Of a stretch of DNA of 64,000 nucleotides, positions 23,105-36,946 are shown one piece after another. The notes below the pieces were generated by a model. That model searched no databases. It was not told the DNA's origin and saw nothing but the letters and a program-made list of their open reading frames with translations. Position 1 is the stretch's first letter, and each line of letters opens with the position of its first letter. This stretch comes from Pelodera strongyloides (lineage: Eukaryota > Nematoda > Chromadorea > Rhabditida > Rhabditidae): the NCBI GenBank assembly GCA_036852015.1, contig JAANDG010000010.1, forward strand, positions 186,001-250,000, read 5' to 3'. The translations under genes were made by a program, and so were the position numbers.

Positions 23105-24870
23105 CTAGAAAATTCTAAGTAAACGGCAAAATCCATAGGTGCTGATAGCGAGTAACGCAGCAAGGAACGCCCTGATAACCCATGGAGTCCAGCGGGCTTC
23201 AAGTTCGTCAATTACCTAAATAATTAATATTCTTAGTTATTAAATATTCACAGCGCCTACGGACAGGCGCAGACACTCGCACTTCCGGAATAGTAACGAC
23301 ACTCTCAAACACCTCCAGTCAAGCAGTGACACTCCTAAACACCTCCATACAAGTGGTGACACTCCCCTTTAACTTTTAACTGTCACATCACTGACCTTAT
23401 TAACATGCTCGATCAGCTCCTCCTTGGTGACAGTGTTGTCCAACACAATGGTCGCTTTCACTTTCTTTTCTTCAATGCTCATCTGGGAACTGATTCGATT
23501 TTTCGCTTCGTCCTCACTACACTCGTCCCGAATAACGAGGCGCGCCTGCTGCTGCTCGGGAGTACTGTAAAATGGAACGGTAGGAAATAACCAGAGAGAA
23601 CGAGAGAGAGAACGAGAGAGAACGAGAGAGAGAGAGAGAGAGAGAGAATCATGACTGGTAGAGACACTGTGGCCAATTTGCCTCTGATTTAATGACTAGA
23701 ACTCAACAATGACGTGCCTAACGAGTACCCAAGTGCCCATTGTCACCGCTTAGGAGTGATCAGTAAAGTAACCAATGCAACTCCTTGTACTAGAATTAGA
23801 AGTTAGAGCCCCCACCCGCAGGTAACGGCTTGTTCTATTATTCTATTTTTGTTTTGCCAGTGACTTACCAATATACCACCATAACAGTGGGTAGTATCCG
23901 GTCGTAGCCGACCTCATATAGCAAAGGCGTGTCGAGCACACAGAACTTGTGACCGGCGAAGAAAATGGAAATAAACTGCTTCAACATTTCGAGCCTGATG
24001 GCCGGATGCGTGATTTGATTCAACTTTCGACGTTTCTGAAATGTAGCTCTCTATACCGCTGACTCTCTATCCTGTTTATCCCTCCCCCTCTCCCACACTT
24101 CCTGTCTATCAAAGATCTCTTGTATTTTCACTCTCTCTATCTCTATGATCTCATCTCTCTCACGTTCACTTCATTTATTGACGTCTGTCTGTCTCTAGCT
24201 CTCTATTGGGTAATCAAAACATAGTAAATAAGATGAAAATCTAACCACAGGATCTGTAAACACGGCCTCGCCAAGCTTCTTCCTCAATAGAGTTCCGCCA
24301 TTCAAATCGTCAAAGAATTCGGAACCAAATTCGGCACGCAGTCTCTGATAGGCACTCTGACCAGGCTCCACCACTAAATCAAGAAGTATAAAGCCTGATC
24401 ATAAGCCTAAACCTAACCCTGCACTGAAACATAAAGCTAGGTTCGTCCCTAATTGCCCTCCTTGCTAATGCCTAAGCCTGTTTAAGTACAAGACGTAAAG
24501 GAAAGCACCAAAACGATAGGTGCGCTGAAAGGTGTTCTTCAGTTGCCGCATCTGCAGCGCATCTTTCTGCTGGTGAGCCACATTTGGCTCATCTGGGGAT
24601 CTATGGCGCCCTCGCCGCGCACTCTAGAAGAGGTGCGCCGCCATCTTGCCATCTTTTTCTGCGCGGCGATGAGGCGGAGTTGAACGTTGCCTACACCATG
24701 CATTAGTCTATAACGACTAACAGTAAGTTGAGGTAGAACTTAAATGGGCAAAGCTTACCTTTTCTCGCCACTAAATCAGCATCAACAACAGGAATCCCGC
24801 GCTGTTGGAACACAGCCGAAACAGTCGATTTTCCCGTGGAAATACCACCAGTCAAACCAACCACAAACAT
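23105..24870 (-). CDS. Dephospho-CoA kinase (DCAKD-type), last step of coenzyme A synthesis
   Basis: Minus-strand exons: 24870-24759, 24373-24249, 24035-23869, 23564-23396, 23215-23105 (TAG); all phases agree; about 227 residues, close to the usual length of animal DCAKD. It transfers phosphate from ATP to the 3' hydroxyl of dephospho-CoA. Evidence: the P-loop [12 protein letters not shown] at residues 5-16, VVDADLVAR at about 29-36, [14 protein letters not shown], the HP motif (H89-P90), LDTPLLYE at 113-120, and the C-terminal lid with [20 protein letters not shown] and ATIVLDN. The last 30 residues form a hydrophobic segment ([18 protein letters not shown]), as in animal DCAKD, suggesting membrane anchoring. 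The start is set by the P-loop five residues in and by an acceptor two bases upstream. The exon 2 donor (GTGGTT) is weak but is required by the frame. Confidence 0.95.
23589..23648. repeat. GA microsatellite in an intron of the dephospho-CoA kinase gene
   Basis: (GA)n with periodic AACGAGAGAG interruptions, directly upstream (on the minus strand) of the exon 4 acceptor region. Confidence 0.85.
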
Positions 24871-24871
24871 T

Positions 24872-24882
24872 CCTAAAATACG
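24872..24882 (-). promoter_or_regulatory. Probable trans-splice acceptor of the dephospho-CoA kinase gene
   Basis: On the minus strand GTATTTTAG|GA ATG: an acceptor two bases before the start codon with no matching upstream donor needed. This is typical of spliced-leader addition in nematodes. Confidence 0.5.
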
Positions 24883-25121
24883 GTAACTGTGGCTAAGGAA
24901 ACAGGTCTGGTTCGCCGCGTAAACCTGGCACACATAAGCCATGTGGCAAATCTTTGATGGACCACGGATGAATTGTTTTCGGGCTTCTGAGTATGCGTAG
25001 TAGACGACGAAACGAAACAAGCACTACCGACTTCACTACCCAGGACGTCTATTTACCTTCAACGTGAAACACTTTGCTTTTTAATTCGGAATCTCGAGTG
25101 ATTATTTTATTATTATTTCAG

Positions 25122-25423
25122 AATCAGTATCTCAAGTCTTATATGAATCTACACCCTTCAACCATTTGACATCCACAATATTCCCAACCATATCATTACC
25201 TACAGTACCTCCACCAAGTACTAAACCTACCGTATCTTCAACCATCACAGAATCTACCGGAAGCTCAAAATCTACAATTTCATTAAACAAAAACAAACGA
25301 TTCCACAGAAAAGCTTTCCAACTTGCATCCAAACATTCATATATAATAATACACAATCAAACACATTTCATAATCTTTAATATTTTATTTTCATTCTTTC
25401 GTGTACCACTTTTCACATCATAA
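25122..25423 (+). other. Candidate terminal exon, Ser/Thr/Pro-rich (about 100 codons)
   Basis: A good acceptor (TTATTATTTCAG) opens a frame reading SVSQVLYESTPFNHL, then a mucin-like stretch (ISLPTVPPPSTKPTVSSTIT), a basic patch (NKNKRFHRKAF), and a hydrophobic end before TAA. An AATAAA follows at about 25450. The first codon needs one base from an upstream exon that I could not find; the divergent dephospho-CoA kinase gene starts only 250 bases away. The antisense frame is also open, so this may be chance. Confidence 0.3.
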
Positions 25424-25439
25424 TTTTTGAACATTTAAT

Positions 25440-27110
25440 ATTAGTAAAAAAATAAAGGAATAGAATAACAACAAAAATGGTCAAAGAGACGAAATTCTCT
25501 TACGCCACAAAACAAAACGAGTTAGGAAAAGTAGAAGTCACTGCGCGAATCGCTTCACCACAATAAAAAGAAATAAAAATGAATGAAACAAACAAAAATC
25601 ACTGCAATTTGTATGGTATCATAAGTGGTAGGATAGGTTCGAGATATTTATACATAGGTAGGTTAAGCAATAAAAAATCGATAAAATTAAAAACCAAAAC
25701 TAATTAACCAACAAATCCATGACTTTGTAAAAGCTAAACTGACCGACGCAAAGGGCCCACCAGTTCAGCATTTATATCACTTACAGGGATAGGTAATCAT
25801 AGGTTAGGGGTAACGTATCTTCTTTGTAGGTATTGGGGTAACTTAACGCTCTCCTTACCACTTTATTCACAAATCCAAACTACTCTAAAAGCCTTAAAAT
25901 GCTCAGAATTTCTTTCAAACAGGCCAAATTTACACGGACAAAAACAAAAAAACGAAATTTTAAATCGAGCAACCCACGCCAAAGAATTAGAACAAAAACC
26001 GACACAAAAAACGAACAACGTTAAATAAATGCCTGGACTGAGGAAGTAGAATAATAGAATATTATAAACTTAGAAAATAATAATAATAATAATTCCTGAA
26101 TTTTTCTGGAAAACACAACTTTAGTGATTGACGATGGCTCAGCTATTCCTAGAATATACTTATTAGAGAAAATTAGATAGTATGCAATTCCTTTAGAAGG
26201 CAGAGAGACAGAGAAATAGAGATAGAGATAGAAAAAACATATATAGAGAAAACAGAGAACAAAACACCGGTTTCCTTAACTAAAAGATAAAGTTAAAAAG
26301 TTTTCGATGGAAGGAAATCCATGTTGTGCGGATAGCTTCTCAAATAAGCGACAGCGTTTCTTCAGCGTTTCGTTAGCGTTTTAAAATCTATCGCCGACGC
26401 AAATTCGCCAAACCATACACATCACATCTAGTAATAATATTTGAAAAGTGCCAGGTTGGGGTAGGAATGATCGTATTTCATTGACATTACAGAGAAAAGA
26501 AAATATATGTATATAGATTTAGTGAACAATCCACTTACTGTAGACCCTTGGACAAATTCTATAAAAAGTATAGCATCTCAAAGCTCAAATACCACTTTGC
26601 TGTCCATAGTCTACGTAAGTTTCAAAACAACAACAAAAAATCAGAAAAAAAAACAGAAAACGTTTGGCGATGCGGATTTCCCCGTAAATAAATAAGGATA
26701 GTTGTGGCGACAAAGAAACTAAATACTTTTATCATTCACTATTATTATTATTATTATCATTATCATTACTTACTAACTTACTTCAAAAGAGGAAAAAGAT
26801 ATTCAAAGAAAATGCAAACAAACAAATAACTGGTCGAGGTATGCAATTTTTGAAGGCCTGCGCGTGCGACACTTTTTCTAATGTTTAATTTGAACAGTAC
26901 AAAATATTACAGATGACGATTACAGGTTCATTACAACAAAGGGGCGGGGTTTAGTATTCTATTAGAGTTGCGCGTCAACACAAACTTTAGTCAGCTACGT
27001 CTCCTCAGAGGATCAACATTCATTCCGAGTCAGAGTGCAGAGAAAGGGATTCACACAGCTAGACGTCCGTTTGGCTCCGATATCGCCCATAACAATATTT
27101 CGCTGCTCTC
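25440..27110. other. AT-rich interval downstream of zfp-1; no gene seen
   Basis: Strongly A/T-rich, many short A runs, no protein-like frame longer than about 60 codons. On the minus strand it directly follows the zfp-1 stop, so part of it may be a 3' UTR. Confidence 0.5.
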
Positions 27111-27112
27111 GC

Positions 27113-27118
27113 TTTATT
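27113..27118 (-). terminator. AATAAA overlapping the zfp-1 stop codon
   Basis: On the minus strand the coding end reads AAG TAA TAA AGC, so AATAAA starts inside the stop codon. If used, the 3' UTR would be only about 15-20 bases. A more distal site in the AT-rich interval beyond is equally possible. Confidence 0.3.
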
Positions 27119-30100
27119 ACTTGCCGCCGCCCTGCTGCTGTGCCGCAGCAGTGCCGCCCATCTGCGGTTGCATCATAAACTGTGCCAGTAATTGAGCAGC
27201 TGTCGGGTTGTTGAACATGCTATTCAAAGAGCGTTGTTGTTGCTGCTGTTGATTGAGAAGCAGTTGCGCCAGAAGCGGTTCCTAAAAGAAGATTGACGTA
27301 AAAACTACCGTATTACAGAAATCCACAAAAAACCAAAGCCAGGTCATAAAAAAGTTCCCCTAGCTATCCGCGTCGTAGTTCACTAAGGTTACTAACAATG
27401 AGAAGGGGGCGACGCACTTATTTAACTATTTAACGTATCAACTTCAGTCAATGAAACTATGAAACAACCAATTTAACGAATCAATTTTGGAAACACATAC
27501 ATACTGTTACGCACAACATCACCACTTAATTATTATAGGATACTGGATACATCACAATAGGACACACAACTAACCTGCAGCAAATTCCTGGGCAACAGTG
27601 GATTGCCTAATAACCTCTCGGGACTGATCGTTTGCTGTTGTGCTGCTTGTTGTTGCTGTGCTGCTTGCTGCTGATTGTGTTGCTGTAGGTCCGTGGGCGG
27701 CGCCGTTGACACGGGACTCTGGACCAACTAAACAAAGGTACGGACTAAATATTATACAGTACAATACACCAGAACAATATAACACAAGGCATAATGTCAA
27801 AAAGTAATGATGTGCTTGGTAACCTTCCAAAACAGTAACTAACAAACCCTTCGAAAAAATTTGGCAACCGTCCAAAACTACATACTTAATAAAGATAAAC
27901 AAAAAAAATGTTGCTAACCTGTTGATGTTGCTGCTGCTGCTGCATATGTTGCAAGAGGTTCTGGTGTTGTTGGGACATACTCACCGGAGGCCTAAAACTA
28001 AATAGCAAATTGAACACACGCGCAAATCGTATTACAGAAATCTACAAGCAACAGTGCAGACCTTGCCACCCCCTACTTGGGACTAAAACTTTAAAGCGCA
28101 CACAAAATCTATACATTAGTGCCAAACGTTTACAAATTCTTTTCAGAATGGATATTTGAATAGTTTACGACGCTTACATAAAAATTGGGCGCATGCAAAA
28201 TCACGTTATTCAATAAAAACCAGAACAAGAAACTTATAGTAATTGAACGAACCTATGCGACTGCTGCTGCTGCAGTTGTTGCTGCGTTTGTTGCTGCTGC
28301 TGAAACTGCATGTTGGCAGAGGAACTCGTCGGGATCGGCGCAAAGTTGGCGCCGGTCGGCGGTGCCTGGCTAGGCGGTCGCGCCAACGACGCTGGTCGCG
28401 GCGGCAACGCCGACAGCGGCGTCTGCGGTGTAGTGGCCATAGATGCGACGCCTGGAATACAAAGTAAATACTCTCGCACTCTGGTACCACGGTCAGTATC
28501 ATCCAATCACCAGGCAGGTTACGCAAATAAGCTCCAACTGTCCTAGCATTAGATCAAAATCACTGTTGCTTCCTAGTTGCTAGACATAGGCGCGTCTCAA
28601 AACACAACCCGTCACAACTCAGAGCTGCCAAGTACCCGCTCAACTTGCTCAAGCCGCTGATAATGGATCGTTAGCGTTAGGGTACCTAAGGTAAGGATCA
28701 AAAAGTTTACTCTGCCCACCTTGAGCCGCCATATGCCTTAGCTGCGACAGCGAATCGTCCGAGTTGTGATGTTGTTGCGGAATGTTCGCCGATGAAGATG
28801 GCACATGCGGCGAGTGGTGCTCCGGGGTGGGAACGCCGGCCGGCCCAGGTCCAGGCAGATTCTGAATATTCTGAATAAAAGAGAGTGAATGAAGATTTGG
28901 GGAGCATTCAAGCGAGTAGTCTCTACTCTCTACCACCACTAAAATCCCTATCCACAGTAAAAAGTTCATGCTAAATCACTCCGCGACCACCTTCACGTAG
29001 TCACCAGATTATTCAAAATTCGTCGTCTCTAACCGTAAACGTAAACCATGGCTACGACCTACGACAAATCACCACGAAGACCAATCAAGACCAAACTCTA
29101 TACCTGCAGGTGGCCAACATTTCCATGTTGCTGGGGCGGTGCCCCAACAACATGCTGCGTAAGTTGCTGTTGTACAACACCGCCAAGCTGCATCGATGCG
29201 CCTTGGCCTTGTTGTCCCATCGACATCATTTGCTGCGGTTGTGGCAACACAGGCGCCAGAGGCATTGATAACCTTTGGTTCAAAGCCAGCAAGTGCTCCT
29301 GTAAACGTTTAAATGAGAAAAGATTATAGAACACTAAAACTATGCCAGATATGCTAACCATTGCCAGTTATATCTTACTTATGTTAGTCTCTCAAAAACT
29401 TGCATCAACATGAAGATATCCTACAACTGATTAATAATTATCAAACAAGATAATTAGCTCAAAAAGCTTACCTTCCGTTTCGACAGTGACGTTAGTTGCT
29501 CTTCTAATCGAACATTTTCCGATTTCAACTGATGCAGGCATGTTATCAGTTGGGCAACTGAAATACGGGTACACAGTTAAAACACGGCTAATTAAAAAGA
29601 TGATAAGTTAATTACTTATTGATTATCAATTGGGCAACTGAAATTCGGGCACAGCAATAAAACTAACAATAATTCCGATATGTTTCAACCACAAAATACA
29701 TACTTGAAACATTTTAATTTTTACTGAGCCCGGCTAGGCTAGGATTTTTCTCTAGATAAACTAGGCAAAAAAACTCTCACATCCTCTGGATAATCTAGGC
29801 GAAAAAGATAACTAACTCACTGTCAAAGTGCTGGGTCTGTGATAGCAAGAACTGTGAACCCTGTTCCCACTGCCGTTCCAGTAACTGTTCCATCGACGTG
29901 GGCAGAGTGGACGCTGTCGGTCCCAACCGCGTTGGACTCGGACCCGATAATCCTAGGCCGCCACCCGAGCCCTGCAAATAAAAATAATGAATTTTAAGCG
30001 GTATAACATCCGGATTTTGAAAACTGAAACGTTTCTGGATAATGCCAATCACTCTCCATGTAAGTCATGTCACTCTGATGCCCCTTCATTCTCTGAAAAC

Positions 30101-33100
30101 TCCTAAGGGCACATGTCCCACAACAACGCACTAAACTTAAACAAATATTCCAGTTTGTTTATCAGGGAGCAAAGTCGACAAGGCACAAAAATCAAGATAC
30201 AACACCTACCGAATTATTGTGTTGCACAGTTCCATTCTGCATAATCTGCCCGCCTTGCACATGTTGCAGGTTATGAAGGTCTTGGGGTTGCAGTTGAACA
30301 GTGTGCCCCTGATTCTGCTGTTGTTGTCCACCACCCATCTGCATCTGCGAACTTGAAGTGGACGGCATCGTTGGCGCACGGCTCGTCGACGGCTGTTGCG
30401 CCGCGGCTGCCGCAGCGCGGTCAGCGACACGCTCGCGTTGGAAGTCCGACACGGTCTCCTGGAATACCGGATCAGGTAATTTACAAACCTACATATCACT
30501 AGTAAAAAAACAACCTAGCACCACTCAAGATCACAAACACAACACGTACCAACATGTCAAGATCACCTATCACCCAATTCCACAAGCCTCAGCCAGCCTC
30601 TAACCCCCCTACCCTAACGTAACCACCTAAGCTAAACTAACTAACCTTATCCCCAAAACTAACCGAAACGACGGGACCGACCAGGTCTAACAGTGTCTTC
30701 ATCGACTGTCGCGGTTGTCGTGTCGTGTTCCGCGGTCGCTTCGTCTTATCGCCATCCGTCTTCGGCTCGCGAGAACGCTTCGCTGAAATGGGCGACAAAT
30801 AAGTAAACATCAGACTTGGACTCTAAGGTAACTTCCCACCTTCCCAGAGAGCCTATGATAGCCTCCTATGCAATACGTTCATCACACCGCTCACCGTCAT
30901 AATGACACGCACACAATACTCAAACAACAATATTCTTGCATACCTAACAACAAGAATCAATTAATCAATATCTGATGCAACTCACATGAATGTCCCTTGC
31001 CCGACGTCGACGGGTGCAAACCCGCCGCTGCGGCAGCCGCCTGATAGACGGTCGTCTCCGGCTTGATACCATCAAGAATTCGGTTCGTGTGCGGCGGCGA
31101 TATGTGAAGCGCTACACCACCGCCGCTGGCAGACGACGATGTTGGTAACCGGTTGTGGTTGGTCAGCTCAGACGCCTGAAACTAAACAGGGGATAAGTAT
31201 TACGCAAACTACCGCAAACAAACATGCACACAAGCCCCCAGCAATTCCGGTAAGAAGTAAACGTCTAACGTCGCTGCTTCAAGTAACATACTATAGGAAG
31301 TAATTCACAGAGTACAAGTTCAGATGACCTAGCATCTAATTGTAAAAGCATGCACCGAGTATATATATATAAGAAACGAAAAGCGTTTTCATACAAACGA
31401 ACATGCACCAGCTGTGAGAGATGTTCCCAAGATTTTTAATACCTCCACAAAAACACCAATTATCAAGCAAGCAGAGCATGCAATACCTGACTGACCGCTG
31501 CGTTGACGAGCGCGTTCAAATTGTGATTGTTCAACATGTGCGCGGAAGCGGAGGTCGCGACCGACGACGTCACCGGCGCGGAAAGGGGCGTGCTCAGGTG
31601 GAGCGGTAGGTCCGATTTATTGGCCACGCCTCCAAGGGGCGGAGTCGCGTCGTGGGTACCTCCCGAAGATTGACTACTCACCTGAAACAAATAGCATTGG
31701 AAAACGATTGACAATGTCCCTCGAGATCCTTTTTTTACAAAGAATTTCAAATTCAATGACACAACACACAATGAACCTTACACCTTAAAGGGAAATAACG
31801 GCCGGTTTTTGAAACACATCGAGTAGACCAGCATTCTTATGAAGCGTATTGCAAATGAAAGTAAATTTAAAAAAAAATCGAGCTAAATTAGCATATGTGA
31901 GAATTCAGCGGTGCACGGCGCGTTTCAAAAACCAGCCGGAATTCCGCTGTAAAGATTCACATTCAGTCTCAACAAAAACAAAAAAAAAGGCGAAATCTAA
32001 GTTATACAACTCAACCAACCGTCAGCGGCGGCGAAAAGTTGTTCAGAAGGTGCGAGTCGTCCGAATTCCCATTCGTTTGATGAAGGCCACCGAGTGAGGT
32101 CGAGTGCGGATCGGGCCTAAACAATAGCTCAAAGGTAACGTAAGGAAAAGTAGGCTTGGTTTAGGCCGATCTGCCCATCATAAGACTCTCCCACAACCAA
32201 AAAATCCAAATGTTTCAACACTTTAATAAGTGTGCAGTAGTCTTCGACATCAGTGGTCATGTCGTGTCACGCATTCTTACAAAGAACACACAAATAAACT
32301 CCAATCAATACTCATTTAATCAATCTCTTTCAGTCTTTCCTGACCCACTACATTCAAACCAGCGGCTTTGATTCAAATAGACCAAAATCCAAACAACTCC
32401 AAATTCGGAATCCAATCACATTCTCACCTCGGAATTGGATCGACGAGCATGCCGGACCCGTTCGGGTGGTGTTGATGGTGGTGGGTGGAGCCTGTGCTCG
32501 TGGGCGGAGCTCCGTTATCAGAAGTGGGCGGAGTCGGGTGCGCGTCCTCAGGCGGTCGAACGGGTTGTCGTACCGCCGGTATCACCTTGATGAACGGATC
32601 GCCAGCCTGCAAATAAAAAGTAAATATTGATTTTTTCTTCTTTTGTGCCTTGGGGTAATAGTGAAACGGAGATCATAATGAAATTGTTCTTAAATTTGCG
32701 GATTTGCGGAAACAACAAAAGGAGGGACCAACAAAACCATAAGAGACAAATATATGTTCCGAATATGAACAGATGAGGACATGACATTCATAGGAACAAG
32801 TCACATACAAGTACAATAACGCAAAATATAAACCATAGCTAAAAATTTAAGTCCATCCACAAGAACCACTGCTACGTATCAGACGACACTCAATGATCCA
32901 TCACCATGGGATTAGACGAACATATTTTATATTCAATATGTGAATTCGTTGAATATATTAGTTATTAATAGACATGTCCCTTAGAAGTAATGCCAACTAA
33001 ATAAAATAATAATACTAATGTCCCTTCTTTCACTATATTTTACTCCCACTACTTCAGCCCCATTCGTTACCCAGGTACACTTAGAATGGGCCCCAATATT

Positions 33101-36100
33101 GGTGATGAGAGAATGTGAAAATGGGCGGAGGGTACGCAGAAGCAGAGCAGGGCCCGAGTGCAAAAAGGAACAGAGAGGGCAGAGAAACAGAGAAGGGCCC
33201 TGGCCAGTGGACAACCAACACCATCACATGGACATCGACAACAACTCGGCCATAGGATAGGTTGGCAACAAAGAGTTGAATCGATCTCTCTCTATCTTCA
33301 CTCTTCACTCTCGACTCTCTATATTCTCTCTAAACTACCTCATGTCTTCTCTCTATACGTTCTCTCTCTAACTCTCTATCGACTCTCTCATCTCTTCTAG
33401 TTTAGATATGAGTCAAATTCGAGTCAAACTCAAACACAGCCCTACGGCTGGGTCTGCTGATCTACTGGCAATAGGCACGCGTGCAAATACTTTAAAAACA
33501 ACCAAATTCCAAAGGGTTGAAAGAAAGAGGCTGCAGGCAGGTACTACTTCTGCATAGCAGATCACATTTTAGCAGAATTATTTGTCTTTTCACAGCATAC
33601 AAATATGAATCCTTAATACATGAACTGGATGTGGATATCAATAAGTAAGATGATGGCTATTGCTTTAGAACGAAAGTACTCCGCATTAAACCATCTAGTG
33701 CGGTTAGCGTAGTATAGTTGTAAAAAAAATACTTTTTCGCAGTTCTTAGTTCTTATATAGAAGAAATCCCGTGGAAAAACGAAAACACACGGCGTCATAA
33801 CGAAATTTCAAATTCCAAGAATCCTCTACCAAGACAGTAGTTCCCACGCACAAAGTGGTCTACAAAAAGGGGAAAGGGTTTGCAAAGGAAAATTGAAAAT
33901 GTGTAGAACCAAAACCAACCAATTTTTTATGATTTATGGTGTATTTGTATTACGATGTTGTGGTAAATAAAAATAACTAAAGGTTAAAGCTATATAAAAA
34001 GCTAAAAATAACTAAACATAAATATCCATACGTGACAAAAATCTGATCGTAATTAAAATTATTATTGGCACCAACTTCCTTTAACTCCAGATTTTTTTTC
34101 AAAATCATCAAATTACCCTCATACTTCAGAGTAAAAGACTAGATCCCCTGAATGCACTACTGGCACCTTAATTTCTTTGAATAAGAATTCACAGCAAAGG
34201 ATTAAGACTACACATATGGTTTATTGGTATAAAAGGACATAGGCTTGCTAGATACCATTGCTACCAGTAAGGTGAGGGTTTAAATGTCACAAGGTTACGA
34301 ATACGAACGCCGTTTGTTAATTGAATAGAAACTCCGCAACTCCGCAGCGGTGGCGTAGCAAAAACCTCAAATGCTCAAGGGCATACACGCGAAAAGAATC
34401 AAAACACAGTTGAGACACAAAAATACTTGCTTTTTTTTGGCATGCACTTTTCTTCAAGGTGCGCTAGGCTAGAGTACAACATTAATATTAAGTGAATATA
34501 AAAACGAAAACGGCGCGTTATTCTAATTCTACGCACAACACTTCATAACTTACAGTATTTGTACTAACTGTTGAATTTCCAAATTTTGGAATATCAAATC
34601 AATTAACTTTCAAAACATATGAAGGAAATTACATATTTTCCTCACAAAAAAATCGGATAAATGTCGATTTATAACAATACGGGGGACAATTAATATAACG
34701 TACATAGTTAATGTAAATCAATAAAGCAGAGGTTATTTGCACGACTTATTCTGCTTTCTTTACTTCCTCTGCCAATCAAGCCCTACATCAAAAAACTGTT
34801 GAAAACAATACGAATTGTCATTAAAACAAGAAACATGGGTGAATAAAAATACCCAACTGGCAACCAATAACTATCGGTAAGATTATAAGAAAAACAAATA
34901 ACTTGGACCAATTCGCCGCAAAACCATTTCAAAAAGTGGACAAACTGACTAACTGACAACCAACAAGAAGGAACAATCGATTGTGTGGAAACGGCAACAT
35001 TTCACGAACTTCAATAACAGAAAATACGGTATTCGGACAATAAATGAAGCTATATTCCACTTAAAACCGAGAATCAATATGGAATGTGGGTGAGTGACGG
35101 AGGGCTAGTGTGGTATTGGTTGGCTCGGAGTCTCTCTCTATCTCTCTCTACCTCTATCGCATCTCTCTCTATCGCTCTCGTATTTCTCCCCATCTCTGGA
35201 AGGACGCGTAAGTCGCGTTGTTGGCTGGTTGCATAGATCGGACCTGCTTGAGGAGAGACCGGGAAAACAAGGAGCTAGAGAGAGCTCAAACAAAGTGTGA
35301 GTTCGGGAGAACGAGAGAGCGAGAGAGGAGAAAGAGCCTTTTCGGCGATCAATGTCCCTCTGCTCGTTATGTGAAGAGAGTGGAGATACCAAGTGTCGTG
35401 CTAGAGGACGCAGACACTACCAACACTACCTAGTAGCAAACGACCGACCGACGCACTACGCCATTTCAACACACACTCTACTATTCCACAAAGAATCGAG
35501 CGCTGTCTGCCAAAGGACAAACTCCCTTTTCCCTCTCTCTTCTACTGGTTCTTCTATACGCAACATGAGAGACGACGAGAAACAGACAGAGACGCACAAC
35601 TCGTTCGATTTATCGCCAATTTTCCAACGCTTCATTCATATCACGGTGACGGAGTGACATACGAGAAAACTGAATCGATTTTTCAATTCACGAGATGTGC
35701 TTCCACTATAAGCGTTTCCATTCGACAAGATCAAGATGCAGGTCGACAAGACAACTGATCTGATTGCACGAGCTACAATGAGGTTATCGGATACAGAGAA
35801 AACTGTCACGAGTATATCAGAGATCAGAGGAAGAACAACCGGCCATATTACATCTTACATCATGTTTCCACCCTCTCCCTTTTCGATAATTGACGCAACA
35901 AAAACAATCGCACTGCGTGCGGAGTGCGCAATGGCACAAACATGCACCCGCCGACGAGTCTTCGGACGAAAGATGACTTACAAACAATAGATACAGTGAT
36001 TGCGAGTTACAATCTCTGTTCTCAGAAAAGTACACTGTTTTTTTCTTTTGCATGCTCCATTAGCGCGACGAGAATTCAGATATTGGTTTAAATACCCAAG

Positions 36101-36884
36101 TTTGAGGTAATGTCCTGAAGATGGCATACTGCCGAAGCCGAAACGTTGAGGAATAAACACTGTACAGTGTTATACAAGCTTTACTACTTCAAAAGGATTT
36201 CCAACAACCCTCATATAACAGTACGAAGATCATTCATTTCAAACCAGAGAATTCACCGCCAATATAACGTCAACGAATACATTTGTAATCATAACCACCA
36301 GCAAGACAACATCCACTATGTCTCTTTCGCCATATGACAAAATCCAATACGGAACAACTCATAACACTACCCTCCGTTAAGTACATCTGCCTCTTTTCCG
36401 CCTCTCTTTCTCTGACAATGTGATGGCCCTGTGCCAAAACAGATGTCTCATCCCGTGGTGAATGTCCCCGTTCGCGAATGGGCAAAAACACCCATTCTGG
36501 CATTCTGGTGCGCAAAAAACGAAGCAGAGTCACGTGTGCCTCTCAAATGGCAATTAGTAAAGGGGCGGACAATAGATGGCGTTCAAGACGAGAAAAAACG
36601 ATCGAGGAACGAGGACAGCTCACGTCATAGGTATTCCTCAAGGCTTCAACTCAAGCCGTTAGGATTGGAACATCCGTTTTCAAGTTAAGAAAACCATCAT
36701 ATCCACAAGAACCACAGCCATTAGAACATGGGCAGTCCCCTCAATTCCAAATCTCAACCATTTCGACAAATAATGTTGTTTATTCGCTCGTCCCCTTACA
36801 ACACAAGCGCGGGTGTGACATTGACCTGCTATTGTTTAGGAGGCAGAGTAGTTTCGTCTCTTTTCTCTATTCCTTGTTCTCTTT

Positions 36885-36946
<62 letters not shown>

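Noticed and set aside
36431..36688. 85-codon plus-strand frame in the large zfp-1 intron (starts MPKQMSHPVVNVPVREW)
   Set aside because: No splice sites, no domain, no polyadenylation signal close by, and the antisense frame is equally open; probably chance.
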